Part shown: one piece after another, positions 41,928 to 49,697 of the stretch
Layout of the letters: every line of letters starts with the position of its first letter
Numbering within the stretch: the stretch's first letter is position 1
From: an uncultured Maricaulis sp.
GTDB lineage: Bacteria; Pseudomonadota; Alphaproteobacteria; Caulobacterales; Maricaulaceae
Assembly (NCBI RefSeq): GCF_947259345.1
Contig: NZ_CAMYLS010000008.1
Location: forward strand, 21,378 to 85,377
Direction: 5' to 3'
DNA: 64,000 nt
Translations under genes and position numbers: made by a program
The notes under the pieces: model-generated
Told to the model about the DNA's origin: nothing
Seen by the model: only the letters and a program-made list of their open reading frames with translations
The model's database searches: none

Positions 41928-43730
41928 TCAGGCCTGCCTGCTGGCCTGGTCGGCCAGGTCGGATGCGACGCGCGCCATGGTGTTCTCCCAGTCCTGGAAG
42001 CCGGACCCGAAATAGGAGCGGGTCTGCGGGTACCAGTGCTGGCGGTCCGAACCGAGAAGCGTCCAGGTCGAGGAGCGAGCATGGATGAACCAGACCTTCC
42101 CGCCGCAGGCGGCGGCCAGGTTGGAGGTCGCATTCATCGGGCCGATCACCAGGTCACAGGCCGAGGCATAGGCGGCGACCTTGTCTAGATCCATCTTCAG
42201 GTCGATGTCGCTCGGTTGGTGCAGGGTGACGCCGAAGCGCTCCTTGGCGAGGGCGAGTTCGTCTTCCACCTGACCGTATTGCAGATTGATGAAGTCCACG
42301 CCTGGAGTCTTTAGCACACCCTCCCAGGCATCGAAGGCGGAAAAGAAACGCGAGCGGCGCGCATTCATGTTCAGCGATTTCCACAAGACGCCGACTTTCA
42401 GCCCCGCGCCGAAGCCATCGATCTGTTTGCGGAAAGCGGCCTGGGTCTCCGGATCAGGTGTCAGGAAGCCTTCCTCGGATGGGAAGGCTTCGAGGTTGTT
42501 GCGGAAGGCGCGCAACGGCGTTGCCATCGGTGTCCAGAAATCCGCGCCCTCTTCGAGCTTTGGCACAACCCGGACATCACGGCCCTCGACATTGGCCGAC
42601 ATGTGGTGACCGACGACCGCGGTCGGGAAGGAGCGCCGAACCAGCGGCATGAGGCGGTATTCGCAGGCGATGCGCAGCTCGCCGTCCGGTCCGACCGCGC
42701 CCAGTAAGTCCTTGACTGTGTTCATGAAAAGAATTTCGTCACCCAGGCCTTGCTCGCCGACGAAAAGCAGGGTCTTGCTGCGCAGCTGTTCGGGATCGGT
42801 GCCATCCCACATCGGGGTTTTCAGGGTGAAGAGCGTCGCCTGGGCCCGGTTCGGGTTGAGGCGGCTCTCATTGGCGGCCCAGCCTTCCTCGATCCGTCCG
42901 GCGGCCAGCATCACCATTGAGCGGCCATGCTGCATCGTCGCTTCTTCCATGGCGTCCGCCGGGTCCTTGAGGGCGGCGTCGAAATGGGGAATGGCGAGCT
43001 CTGGTTCGCCCAGCAATTCGTGAATATTGGCCATATTATTGTGGGCGCGACCATAAGTCGGTTTCAGACGTAGGGCTTCCTCATAGAAGGTGCGGGCCTG
43101 GACCGGGTCGCCACTGTCATTGATCACCGTGCCCATGGAGTTCCAGAGCTCATAGTTTTCCTGATGCGCATAAATTGCGGTGCGCAGGATCTCGATCGCC
43201 TCCTCGAATTTGCCCGCATCGCGCAGCACGCCACCCAGATTGATCGCGGCATCGACGGCAGTTGGAGCCAATTGGTATTGCAGACGATAGAATCGCTCCG
43301 CCGCATCGAGCATGTTCAGTTTCCAGGCGACCAGACCCATCTTCTGATAGATTTCAGCGTCGTTGGGATCGATCTTCCAGGCGGTCTCGAAGAAGTCGAG
43401 GGCGCGAGAGAGGCGTCCCAGATTATACAGCATCAGGCCGAGGACATGATTGGTGAGCGCCATGTCGGGCGCCAGCAGGTAAGCCTTGTGGGCAAGGCGC
43501 GCGGCGGCAACATTATCGCCCTCTGCGGCCGTCTTCATCGCCCGTTTGGCGAGGGCGGCGACCTTCTGGAAAACACGCCGCCGGTCCGCCGGCATTTTCT
43601 CGATATGAGCGTCCACGCGGACCGCCTGGGCACTGAGCGGTACGGCGTCGCGGGTTTCATTCTTCTCGATTTCGGCCTCTGCGGAGATTTCCGCATCAAG
43701 GTCGAGCGCGCTGGCTTCCTGCATGGTCAT
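41928..43730 (-). CDS. flmG: FlmG-type flagellin glycosyltransferase (TPR + GT-B)
   Basis: A 600-residue protein with about five TPR units at residues 75-280 (LAHKAYLLAPDMALTNHVLG, WKLNMLDAAERFYRLQYQLAP, RTAIYAHQENYELWNSMGTV, EEALRLKPTYGRAHNNMANI) and a C-terminal GT-B glycosyltransferase domain (KTLLFVGEQGLGDEILFM; CDLVIGPMNATSNLAAACGG). This is the layout of Caulobacter FlmG, whose TPRs bind flagellins and whose GT domain attaches pseudaminate. The operon of sugar genes downstream and flbT upstream agree. ATG 43730 (MTMQEAS) follows AGGA; ATG 43724 is possible. Confidence 0.9.
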   Translation of the reverse strand: MTMQEASALDLDAEISAEAEIEKNETRDAVPLSAQAVRVDAHIEKMPADRRRVFQKVAALAKRAMKTAAEGDNVAAARLAHKAYLLAPDMALTNHVLGLMLYNLGRLSRALDFFETAWKIDPNDAEIYQKMGLVAWKLNMLDAAERFYRLQYQLAPTAVDAAINLGGVLRDAGKFEEAIEILRTAIYAHQENYELWNSMGTVINDSGDPVQARTFYEEALRLKPTYGRAHNNMANIHELLGEPELAIPHFDAALKDPADAMEEATMQHGRSMVMLAAGRIEEGWAANESRLNPNRAQATLFTLKTPMWDGTDPEQLRSKTLLFVGEQGLGDEILFMNTVKDLLGAVGPDGELRIACEYRLMPLVRRSFPTAVVGHHMSANVEGRDVRVVPKLEEGADFWTPMATPLRAFRNNLEAFPSEEGFLTPDPETQAAFRKQIDGFGAGLKVGVLWKSLNMNARRSRFFSAFDAWEGVLKTPGVDFINLQYGQVEDELALAKERFGVTLHQPSDIDLKMDLDKVAAYASACDLVIGPMNATSNLAAACGGKVWFIHARSSTWTLLGSDRQHWYPQTRSYFGSGFQDWENTMARVASDLADQASRQA

Positions 43731-43897
43731 CAATCCTGCCTCGATTCTGCGAGCCAAGGCAGGGGATTCGCTTTAAGAACTCGCTAATATCCAATGACGG
43801 CGGGCGCGTGGGGCGGAAACCTTTTCTTCACCCCGTATTGCCACCCTGCAGGTCGCGGGCGTCATGGCTCGTTCGAATTGTGGACCGGAGGGACCCC

Positions 43898-44284
43898 ATG
43901 CCGCTCAAAATCTCGCTTAAACCCGGCGAGAAGTTTGTCCTGAACGGAGCCGTTATCGAAAACGGTGACCGGCGGGCCAATCTTGTGCTGCAGAACAAGG
44001 CTTCTGTGCTCCGCGAGAAGGATATCCTGCAGGCTGAGGACGTCGATACGCCGGTCAAGCGGATCTATTTTCCGATCATGATGATGTATCTGTCGGACAA
44101 GAATGACGACAAGCTCTACGACGAATTCGTCCTTCGGATGAACGAGTTCATGGGCGTTGTTTCGGATTCTCAAATACTGGGACTGTGTGTGAATGTCAGC
44201 CGCGATGTGATGGCCGGCGAGCATTACAAGGCGCTGCTGGGTTGCCGCAAACTCATGACCTATGAAGCCGAGAGGCTGAGCTGA
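43898..44284 (+). CDS. flbT: FlbT, flagellin post-transcriptional regulator
   Basis: A 128-residue protein matching FlbT: starts MPLKISLKPGEKFVLNGAVI, includes VLQNKASVLREKDILQ and ends with ALLGCRKLMTYEAERL. In Caulobacter FlbT binds the 5' leader of flagellin mRNA and couples flagellin synthesis to hook completion, with FlaF as antagonist. GGAGG lies 6 bases before ATG 43898. flaF follows with a 1-base overlap (TGATG), so the two are translationally coupled. Divergent from flmG. Confidence 0.95.
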   Translation: MPLKISLKPGEKFVLNGAVIENGDRRANLVLQNKASVLREKDILQAEDVDTPVKRIYFPIMMMYLSDKNDDKLYDEFVLRMNEFMGVVSDSQILGLCVNVSRDVMAGEHYKALLGCRKLMTYEAERLS

Positions 44285-44664
44285 TGTCGTTTCAAGCTTA
44301 CCAAAAGACCGCCGCGCGGGCGGAAGATCCGCGTGCCACCGAGTACCGGCTCTTTGCCCAGGTCACCCGGTCGCTGATGAATGCGAAGACCCTGCCGATC
44401 GAAGCGGTGCGTGATCGCGCTGCTGCCATTGACTGGAACCGGCGTGTGTGGAGCAATCTCGCGCTCGATTGTGCGAGCCAGGATAACAAGCTGCCGGAAT
44501 CGCTGCGGGCGGCGATCATCTCCCTGTCGATCTTCGTCTCCAAGCATGGCAGCCACGCGATGCGTAATCCCGAGGCGATCGACGATCTCGTCGATATCAA
44601 TCGCACCGTCATGCAGGGACTTATGCCCCAGGCCAGTGCCGGCGCGGAGCAGGCCGCCGGGTAA
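44284..44664 (+). CDS. flaF: FlaF, flagellin synthesis facilitator
   Basis: A 126-residue all-helical FlaF. AYQKTAARAEDPRATEYRLF opens it, and AAIDWNRRVWSNLALDCASQ (near residue 47) and FVSKHGSHAMRNPEAIDDLV are the conserved helices. In Caulobacter FlaF helps flagellin translation and export and counteracts FlbT. ATG at 44284 shares its A with the flbT TGA. A classical terminator follows at 44701. Confidence 0.95.
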   Translation: MSFQAYQKTAARAEDPRATEYRLFAQVTRSLMNAKTLPIEAVRDRAAAIDWNRRVWSNLALDCASQDNKLPESLRAAIISLSIFVSKHGSHAMRNPEAIDDLVDINRTVMQGLMPQASAGAEQAAG

Positions 44665-44700
44665 CAATTGCCGACGCGGCAATAACAGGCAGGCAGGATC

Positions 44701-44730
44701 AGGCACCTTCTCAGGAAGGTGCCTTTTTTA
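44701..44730 (+). terminator. Rho-independent terminator after flaF
   Basis: Perfect 9-base arms AGGCACCTT (44701-44709) and AAGGTGCCT (44716-44724) with loop CTCAGG, followed by a run of T. It separates flbT-flaF from the flagellin promoter. Confidence 0.93.
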
Positions 44731-44775
44731 ATGCCATAATTCCTTGAATACATTGAATTTAATACGGGGCGTTCG

Positions 44776-44791
44776 CGGCACGCGGCTTGCG
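44776..44791 (+). promoter_or_regulatory. Sigma-54 promoter of first flagellin gene
   Basis: CGGCACGCGGCTTGCG: GG at 44777-44778 and GC at 44789-44790, separated by exactly 10 bases, in a full TGGCACG-N4-TTGC context. The start codon is 75 bases downstream of GC, giving a leader of roughly 60 bases. Flagellin and late basal-body genes of Caulobacter use such promoters with FlbD. Confidence 0.82.
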
Positions 44792-44818
44792 ATGCCCCCT
44801 GCGAGCAAAACGCTCAAG

Positions 44819-44857
44819 GCTGAAAAATTCAGCTTCCTATGCATCCAGAATGGAGAG
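44819..44857 (+). promoter_or_regulatory. Flagellin-1 leader hairpin and CCAGAATGGA motif
   Basis: The leader has a perfect 6-base stem GCTGAA-AAA-TTCAGC at 44819-44833, then CCAGAATGGAGAG at 44845-44857, which recurs in the second flagellin leader (46023-46035). In Caulobacter FlbT recognises flagellin leader structure, so this is a candidate FlbT target. Confidence 0.55.
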
Positions 44858-44864
44858 CAAAAAA

Positions 44865-45692
44865 ATGGCACTTTCTGTCAACACCAACGCTGGGGCGATG
44901 ATCGCCCTGCAGAATCTGAACAAGACGAACATGGAAATGAACGAGGTTCAGAACCGCATCAATACCGGTCTGGAAGTGGCCAGCGCGAAGGACAATGGCG
45001 GTGTATACGCTATTGCCCAGCGCATGCGCTCCCAGGTCAATGGCTATGGTGTGGTCGGGCAAAGCCTGGATCTCGCGACCTCCGTCACCGATGTAGCTCT
45101 GGCTGCCGGTGAGGCGATTTCCGATATTCTCGTCGAAATGAAGGAAAAGGCGCTCGCGGCATCTGATGCATCGCTTGATGCAGCCTCCCGCACGGCCTTG
45201 AATGAAGATTTCAAAGCCTTGCGCGACCAGATCACCACGATCACCTCGAATGCCGAGTTCAACGGTACCAACCTGATCAACGGGTCGGTTACTTCGGTCA
45301 CGGCACTTGCCAATGCAGATGGCTCCAACACGATCACGATCTCCGACCAGAACTTTTCTCTGGCCGGTGGTGTCGTGACGGTCGCTGCAGCGGCTTCCTT
45401 CGCTTCGGCTGGTGACGCTTCCACACTTGTCACCACCATCGAAACGTCTCTCGACAACCTGAACAATTCTCTGGCCAAGCTCGGTACAGCTTCAAAGTCG
45501 CTCGAAGTTCACAGCAACTTCGTGTCGAAGCTGTCCGACGCGCTGGAGAAGGGGATCGGCAATCTGGTCGACGCCGACCTGGCCAAGGAAAGCGCACGGC
45601 TCCAGTCGCTGCAGGTCAAGCAGCAGCTGGGTGTCCAGGCGCTCTCCATCGCCAACCAGGCGCCGCAGACCATCCTGTCCTTCTTCGGCTAA
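44865..45692 (+). CDS. Flagellin 1
   Basis: A 275-residue flagellin with conserved D0/D1 ends: SVNTNAGAMIALQNLNKTNM (residues 4-23), RINTGLEVASAKDNGGVYAI, and C-terminal ESARLQSLQVKQQLGVQALS with IANQAPQTILSFFG. The short middle lacks a large variable D2/D3 domain, as in Caulobacter filaments. Ser/Thr-rich TLNINGS-type stretch is a likely O-glycosylation surface for FlmG. It is nearly the same as flagellin 2. GGAGA lies 8 bases upstream of ATG 44865. A terminator follows. Confidence 0.96.
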   Translation: MALSVNTNAGAMIALQNLNKTNMEMNEVQNRINTGLEVASAKDNGGVYAIAQRMRSQVNGYGVVGQSLDLATSVTDVALAAGEAISDILVEMKEKALAASDASLDAASRTALNEDFKALRDQITTITSNAEFNGTNLINGSVTSVTALANADGSNTITISDQNFSLAGGVVTVAAAASFASAGDASTLVTTIETSLDNLNNSLAKLGTASKSLEVHSNFVSKLSDALEKGIGNLVDADLAKESARLQSLQVKQQLGVQALSIANQAPQTILSFFG

Positions 45693-45702
45693 GTTCGTCC
45701 GG

Positions 45703-45739
45703 CCGGGATCGCCCTTGTGGCGATCCCGGTCATTTTTTT
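45703..45739 (+). terminator. Rho-independent terminator after flagellin 1
   Basis: CCGGGATCGCC (45703-45713) pairs exactly with GGCGATCCCGG (45719-45729), loop CTTGT, followed by a seven-T tract at 45733-45739. Confidence 0.94.
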
Positions 45740-45742
45740 CAG

Positions 45743-45762
45743 GTTCGCCAGCGCTGGCGAAC
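45743..45762. repeat. Perfect 20-base palindrome downstream of the terminator
   Basis: GTTCGCCAGCGCTGGCGAAC equals its own reverse complement. It directly follows the flagellin-1 terminator. It could be a second stem of the terminator region or a protein-binding site; nothing in the window matches it. Confidence 0.6.
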
Positions 45763-45783
45763 AGTCATGCCCAAATTCGCCCA

Positions 45784-45798
45784 TTAACCTGATATTAA
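45784..45798. promoter_or_regulatory. CtrA-like box before flagellin 2
   Basis: TTAA at 45784-45787 and TTAA at 45795-45798 with exactly 7 bases between fit the TTAA-N7-TTAA CtrA site. It is about 160 bases upstream of the sigma-54 element in an AT-rich stretch, so chance occurrence is possible. Confidence 0.4.
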
Positions 45799-45956
45799 TC
45801 ATAAAATCTTGCCGATCGGCAGTTTTTTCCTAGCGAATTATGCCCGATGACCGGCAATAAATGCCCACCAAAAGGTTACCGGGGAAAGTTTGACTCGGCA
45901 AAAACATCCCGGCGAATCACGCGACTCGGAGTTAACCTTCAGGGTCAAGCGTGAAC

Positions 45957-45972
45957 TGGCACCAGCTTTGCT
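45957..45972 (+). promoter_or_regulatory. Sigma-54 promoter of second flagellin gene
   Basis: TGGCACCAGCTTTGCT: GG at 45958-45959 and GC at 45970-45971 with 10 bases between, the full TGGCAC-N5-TTGC consensus. The start codon is 74 bases past GC. Confidence 0.9.
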
Positions 45973-45984
45973 CTTTCCACGACA

Positions 45985-46035
45985 GGGTCAGAAGACCCAG
46001 CGGGCAGAACGTCCGTACATCACCAGAATGGAAAG
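45985..46035 (+). promoter_or_regulatory. Flagellin-2 leader hairpin and CCAGAATGGA motif
   Basis: GGGTC-AGAA-GACCC at 45985-45998 forms a hairpin with a tetraloop, and CCAGAATGGAAAG lies at 46023-46035, 22 bases before the start, closely matching the flagellin-1 leader. Candidate FlbT-binding leader. Confidence 0.55.
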
Positions 46036-46044
46036 GGCCAAGAA

Positions 46045-46869
46045 ATGGCTACTATCAACACGAATTCCGGCGCCATGGTTGCGCTGCAGAACCTCAATCA
46101 GACCAATCGTGACATCGAGCAGGTCCAGAGCCGCATCAATACCGGCCTGGCTGTCGCTTCTGCCAAAGACAATGGCGGTGTGTACGCGATTGCCCAGAAG
46201 ATGCGTTCTGACGTCAACGGCTATGCCGCTGTCGGCAACTCGCTCGATCTGGCGGCCTCAACGACCGACGTCGCTCTTGCTGCTGGTGAGGCCATCTCCG
46301 ACATCCTGGTCGAGATGAAGGAAAAGGCCCTGGCCGCTTCCGACTCGTCGCTCGATACGGCGTCCCGCACTGCCCTGAATGAAGACTTCAAGGCTCTGCG
46401 CGACCAGATCACGACCATCGTGGACAATGCTGAATTCAACGGCACGAACCTGATCAATGGTTCCGTGACGTCGATCTCGGCGCTGGCCAATGCAGACGGT
46501 TCCAACACGATCACCATTTCCGACCAGAACTTCTCTCTGGCCGGTGGTACCGTGACGGTTGCTGCTGCGGCGTCCTTCGCTTCGGCTGGCGACGCGTCCA
46601 CGCTCGTCACCACGATCGAAACCTCCCTCGACAATTTGAACGCATCGCTGGCCAAGCTCGGCACCGCGTCCAAGTCGCTCGATATCCATAAGGGTTTCGT
46701 TGGCAAGCTGTCTGATGCCCTGGAAAAGGGTATCGGCAACCTGGTCGATGCGGATCTGGCCAAAGAGAGTGCGCGTCTTCAGTCCCTGCAGGTCAAGCAG
46801 CAGCTTGGCGTTCAGGCCCTGTCGATCGCCAACTCGGCACCCAGCACGATCCTGGGATACTTCCGTTAA
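46045..46869 (+). CDS. Flagellin 2
   Basis: A 274-residue flagellin: ATINTNSGAMVALQNLNQTN at the start, RINTGLAVASAKDNGGVYAI next, and ESARLQSLQVKQQLGVQALS at the end. From about residue 75 to 230 it is almost identical to flagellin 1 at the protein level, including the stretch DGSNTITISDQNFSLAGG, while the DNA differs at many third positions. That suggests selection or old duplication rather than very recent copying. Likely a major filament subunit, glycosylated by FlmG. Own sigma-54 promoter. Confidence 0.96.
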   Translation: MATINTNSGAMVALQNLNQTNRDIEQVQSRINTGLAVASAKDNGGVYAIAQKMRSDVNGYAAVGNSLDLAASTTDVALAAGEAISDILVEMKEKALAASDSSLDTASRTALNEDFKALRDQITTIVDNAEFNGTNLINGSVTSISALANADGSNTITISDQNFSLAGGTVTVAAAASFASAGDASTLVTTIETSLDNLNASLAKLGTASKSLDIHKGFVGKLSDALEKGIGNLVDADLAKESARLQSLQVKQQLGVQALSIANSAPSTILGYFR

Positions 46870-46878
46870 TCACGGATT

Positions 46879-46905
46879 GGGTAGCGGAGCCTCGCTCCGC
46901 TACCC
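46879..46905 (+). terminator. Hairpin after flagellin 2 (attenuator or stabiliser)
   Basis: GGGTAGCGGAGC (46879-46890) and GCTCCGCTACCC (46894-46905) form a perfect 12-base stem with loop CTC. No T-run follows, so it may protect the flagellin transcript's 3' end or act with Rho rather than terminate alone; flaG begins 64 bases later. Confidence 0.65.
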
Positions 46906-46968
46906 GCCTCCGCGGTTGACGCGAAGATTGAGTGAGGCGCTGATGCCTCCGCGTCAGCGAGTAGGAAA

Positions 46969-47334
46969 ATGGCAGAAACGGGGTTCAATCCTGCATCTGT
47001 TCCCGTGGCACCCATCAACGAGAACAGAGACATCTCATCCGACCGCCCACGCGAATCCGTGCGGCGGGTCGAGCCTGTTCAGGGCAGCGATCGCAGCGCG
47101 CAGACCGGCAATCGTCCGAACGAGAGCGCCGCGGATATCGAGCGCCTGGCAGCAGAGTCACTTGGCAATTCCCGCCTGAAGATCCTCCAGGACGATACGT
47201 CCGGCGACTATATCTATCTGATGGTTGATCAGGATACGGGCGAGACGGTCCGGCGCTGGCCGCCGGAGAAGCATGCCGACCTCATGGAATACCTGCGCAC
47301 ACGTACGGCCGGTCTGCTCGACCAGAAGGCCTGA
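46969..47334 (+). CDS. flaG: FlaG family protein
   Basis: A 121-residue FlaG. The first 65 residues are polar and disordered; the conserved FlaG domain is LKILQDDTSGDYIYLMVDQD then TGETVRRWPPEKHADLMEYL, a pattern shared with FlaG proteins that limit filament length in other bacteria. It sits between flagellin genes 2 and 3, as expected for a filament-associated protein. AGGAAA precedes ATG 46969. Confidence 0.88.
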   Translation: MAETGFNPASVPVAPINENRDISSDRPRESVRRVEPVQGSDRSAQTGNRPNESAADIERLAAESLGNSRLKILQDDTSGDYIYLMVDQDTGETVRRWPPEKHADLMEYLRTRTAGLLDQKA

Positions 47335-47483
47335 GAGCGGGGCCCCACCGGGTTCCTGACCCGGCAAATTTTGACCCCCCGGGCACATGTGTCCCGGCAA
47401 TGCGTGGTCAAACGGCGCAAGCCATTCCCCGGGCACTGATATCAAGCAATTGACTTAAAACGCTTTTATCGAGCGTGCCAAAA

Positions 47484-47499
47484 CGGCACGGCTTTTGCG
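47484..47499 (+). promoter_or_regulatory. Sigma-54 promoter of third flagellin gene
   Basis: CGGCACGGCTTTTGCG: GG at 47485-47486, GC at 47497-47498, 10-base spacing, TTGC present. The start codon is 60 bases downstream of GC. Confidence 0.82.
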
Positions 47500-47557
47500 C
47501 TTAACCGTTTCGAACAGCCGCTGAAGGGCGGTGATTGAGAACGCGGGAGAATGTCGC

Positions 47558-48391
47558 ATGACGATGAGCGTCCATACCAACACCGGAGCCATGATCGCTC
47601 TTCAGAACCTGAACAAGACCAATGATGACATGTTGGGTGTTCAGAACCGTATCAATACCGGCCTGAAGATCGCTGGGGCGAAGGACAATGCCGCCATCTA
47701 TGCAGTGGCGCAGGGTATGCGGGCGGATGTCCGCGCGCTGGAAGCCGTGCAGAGCGGCCTCGACCGGGCCTCGACGATCGGCGATGTGGCGCTTGCAGCC
47801 GGCGAATCGATCTCGGATCTCCTGGTCCAGATGCGCGAGAAGGCCACGGCCGCGATGGACCCGTCGCTCGATACGTTCTCACGCCAGGCCTATGATGCGG
47901 ACTTCAAGGCGCTGCTCGACCAGATCAGCGGTATTCTGCAAAATGCGGAATTTGATGGCGCGAACATTCTCGACGGCTCGATCACCAGTGGAATCGAATT
48001 CCTGGCTGACGCAGACGCCGCCCGTTCGGTTACGCTGAAATCCCAGGATATGAGTATTGGTGGAGCGATCATCACCATCGCCGCCACGGCCAGCCTTGGC
48101 ACTGTGACCCTGGCGACCAACGCCGTTGCGGCGATCAAGAGCTCGCTTGAGAACGTCAACCAGGCCTTGGCCAATCTCGGCTCGGACACGAAGAAGCTGG
48201 AAGCGCATTCCAATTTCGTCGGCAAGCTGATGGACTCTCTGAACAAGGGGGTTGGCGATCTCGTGGATGCCGACCTCGCGGTGGAAAGCGCGAGGCTACA
48301 ATCCTTGCAGGTCAAGCAGCAACTGGGTGTCCAGGCACTTTCGATCGCCAACGGCCAACCTCAGATCATCCTCAATCTCTTCGGCGGCTAA
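47558..48391 (+). CDS. Flagellin 3 (divergent paralogue)
   Basis: A 277-residue flagellin sharing the D0/D1 ends with the other two (VHTNTGAMIALQNLNKTND; RINTGLKIAGAKDNAAIYAV; ARLQSLQVKQQLGVQALSIA) but differing widely in between, for example MREKATAAMDPSLDTFSRQA and GITSGIEFLADAD-type middle sequence. It is more like the minor FljJ-type subunit that forms the hook-proximal filament in Caulobacter, though I cannot assign the exact position. GGGAGA 7 bases before ATG 47558. A terminator follows. Confidence 0.94.
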   Translation: MTMSVHTNTGAMIALQNLNKTNDDMLGVQNRINTGLKIAGAKDNAAIYAVAQGMRADVRALEAVQSGLDRASTIGDVALAAGESISDLLVQMREKATAAMDPSLDTFSRQAYDADFKALLDQISGILQNAEFDGANILDGSITSGIEFLADADAARSVTLKSQDMSIGGAIITIAATASLGTVTLATNAVAAIKSSLENVNQALANLGSDTKKLEAHSNFVGKLMDSLNKGVGDLVDADLAVESARLQSLQVKQQLGVQALSIANGQPQIILNLFGG

Positions 48392-48420
48392 CCCGCTCAC
48401 CCACCTCCACCACCACGGCG

Positions 48421-48450
48421 CGGCCCCGGATTTCCGGGGCCGTTTCCGTT
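48421..48450 (+). terminator. Terminator after flagellin 3
   Basis: CGGCCCCGG (48421-48429) and CCGGGGCCG (48434-48442) around a short ATTT loop, followed by TTTCCGTTT. Confidence 0.88.
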
Positions 48451-48530
48451 TGCGCGACTCAATCCATCATTTCCGGCATGATTTGCGGCGAGCGTCCGGC
48501 TGACTGGCGCCGCCCCGTGGAGTGTCACAC

Positions 48531-49697
48531 ATGGCCCAACGCTTCCTGCCCTATGGGCGCCAGTCGATTGACGAGAGCGATATTGCCGCCGTCGTCGAGG
48601 TGCTGCGCGGTGACTGGCTTACCACCGGCCCGACGATCGACGCGCTGGAAGCGGCATTTTGTGACGCGGTTGGCGCCGAACACGCCGTCGCCTGTTCAAA
48701 TGGTACGACGGCGCTTCATCTGGCCCTGGCCGCCGAAGGTGTCGGGCCGGGCGATGTCTGCATCGTGCCGGCGGTGACCTTCATGGCGACCGCGAATGCT
48801 GCCCTCTATTGCGGCGCTGAAGTGGTGTTTGCCGATGTTGATCCGGAGACCGGCTTGATGACGCCGGACACGCTGGCCGACGCGCTCGGCCGGTCCGGCG
48901 GCAAGGCCCGCGCCGTGCTGCCGGTCCATCTCGCCGGCCAGTGCGAGGCGCTGGACCGGATGGCGATGCAGGCCGAAGCGGCTGGCGCAGTTATCATCGA
49001 AGATGCTTGCCATGCCGTCGGCTCGCACTGGCGGGGTGAGCCGGTCGGCAATTGCACGCATTCGCGTGCGGCCACTTTCTCCTTTCATCCGGTCAAGACA
49101 ATCGCGGCGGGTGAGGGCGGCATGGTCACGACACGGGACAGCGAGCTCGCGCGGCGCATGCGGATGCTGCGCAGTCACGGTATCGAACGCGATCCGTCTC
49201 AACACATGCGACAGGCGGGCGAACCGTGGTGGCATGAAATGCAGATGCTGGGCTGGAATTACCGGCTCAGCGACATCCAGGCGGCGCTGGCGCTGTCGCA
49301 ATTGAAGCGGCTCGACGCTTTTGCCGCGCGTCGTCATGCGCTCGCTGCCGCCTATGACGTAGCGCTGAACGGCAATAACAAGGGTATTGAAGGCTTGGCA
49401 CGCACACCGGACTGCGATCCCTGCCTCCATCTCTATCCGGTGAGAATCGATTTTGACGGGCTCGGAAAGAGCCGGGCCAAGGTGATGAGCGAACTGGCCG
49501 CACAGGGTGTGGGCAGCCAGGTCCACTACATCCCGGTCTGCGACCAGCCCGTCTACAAGGCCCGCTATGGCGAGGTGGATATGCCCGGCGCGCGCCGCTA
49601 CTACGCGCGCACGCTCTCGCTGCCACTCTTTGTCGGTATGGCCGATGAGGATCCGGCGCGCGTGGTGTCGGTGCTGTTGGAAGTGCTGGGCGGCTAA
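48531..49697 (+). CDS. pseC: PseC-type aminotransferase (DegT/DnrJ/EryC1)
   Basis: A 388-residue PLP enzyme that makes UDP-4-amino-4,6-dideoxy-N-acetyl-altrosamine. Seen: YGRQSIDESDIAAVVEVLRG, the ACSNGTTALHLALAAEG phosphate loop, VIIEDACHAVGSHW with the PLP-contacting Asp, and FSFHPVKTIAAGEGGMV with the Schiff-base Lys (about residue 185). The family assignment PseC/FlmB is supported by the neighbouring pseB. GTGGAG 8 bases upstream fixes ATG 48531. The stop overlaps the convergent pseB stop by 4 bases. Confidence 0.93.
   Translation: MAQRFLPYGRQSIDESDIAAVVEVLRGDWLTTGPTIDALEAAFCDAVGAEHAVACSNGTTALHLALAAEGVGPGDVCIVPAVTFMATANAALYCGAEVVFADVDPETGLMTPDTLADALGRSGGKARAVLPVHLAGQCEALDRMAMQAEAAGAVIIEDACHAVGSHWRGEPVGNCTHSRAATFSFHPVKTIAAGEGGMVTTRDSELARRMRMLRSHGIERDPSQHMRQAGEPWWHEMQMLGWNYRLSDIQAALALSQLKRLDAFAARRHALAAAYDVALNGNNKGIEGLARTPDCDPCLHLYPVRIDFDGLGKSRAKVMSELAAQGVGSQVHYIPVCDQPVYKARYGEVDMPGARRYYARTLSLPLFVGMADEDPARVVSVLLEVLGG

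Larger units (their letters stand above)
45693..46044 (+). other. Intergenic region between flagellin 1 and 2 (352 bases)
   Basis: No coding sequence seen. In order it holds the flagellin-1 terminator (45703-45739), a 20-base perfect palindrome (45743-45762), a TTAA-N7-TTAA box (45784-45798), an AT-rich stretch, the sigma-54 promoter of flagellin 2 (45957-45972) and its leader hairpin (45985-45998) and conserved motif. Confidence 0.8.

Noticed and set aside
48475..48510. GGCATGATTTGC before pseC as a sigma-54 promoter
   Set aside because: GG and GC are only 8 bases apart; the spacing of 10 is required.
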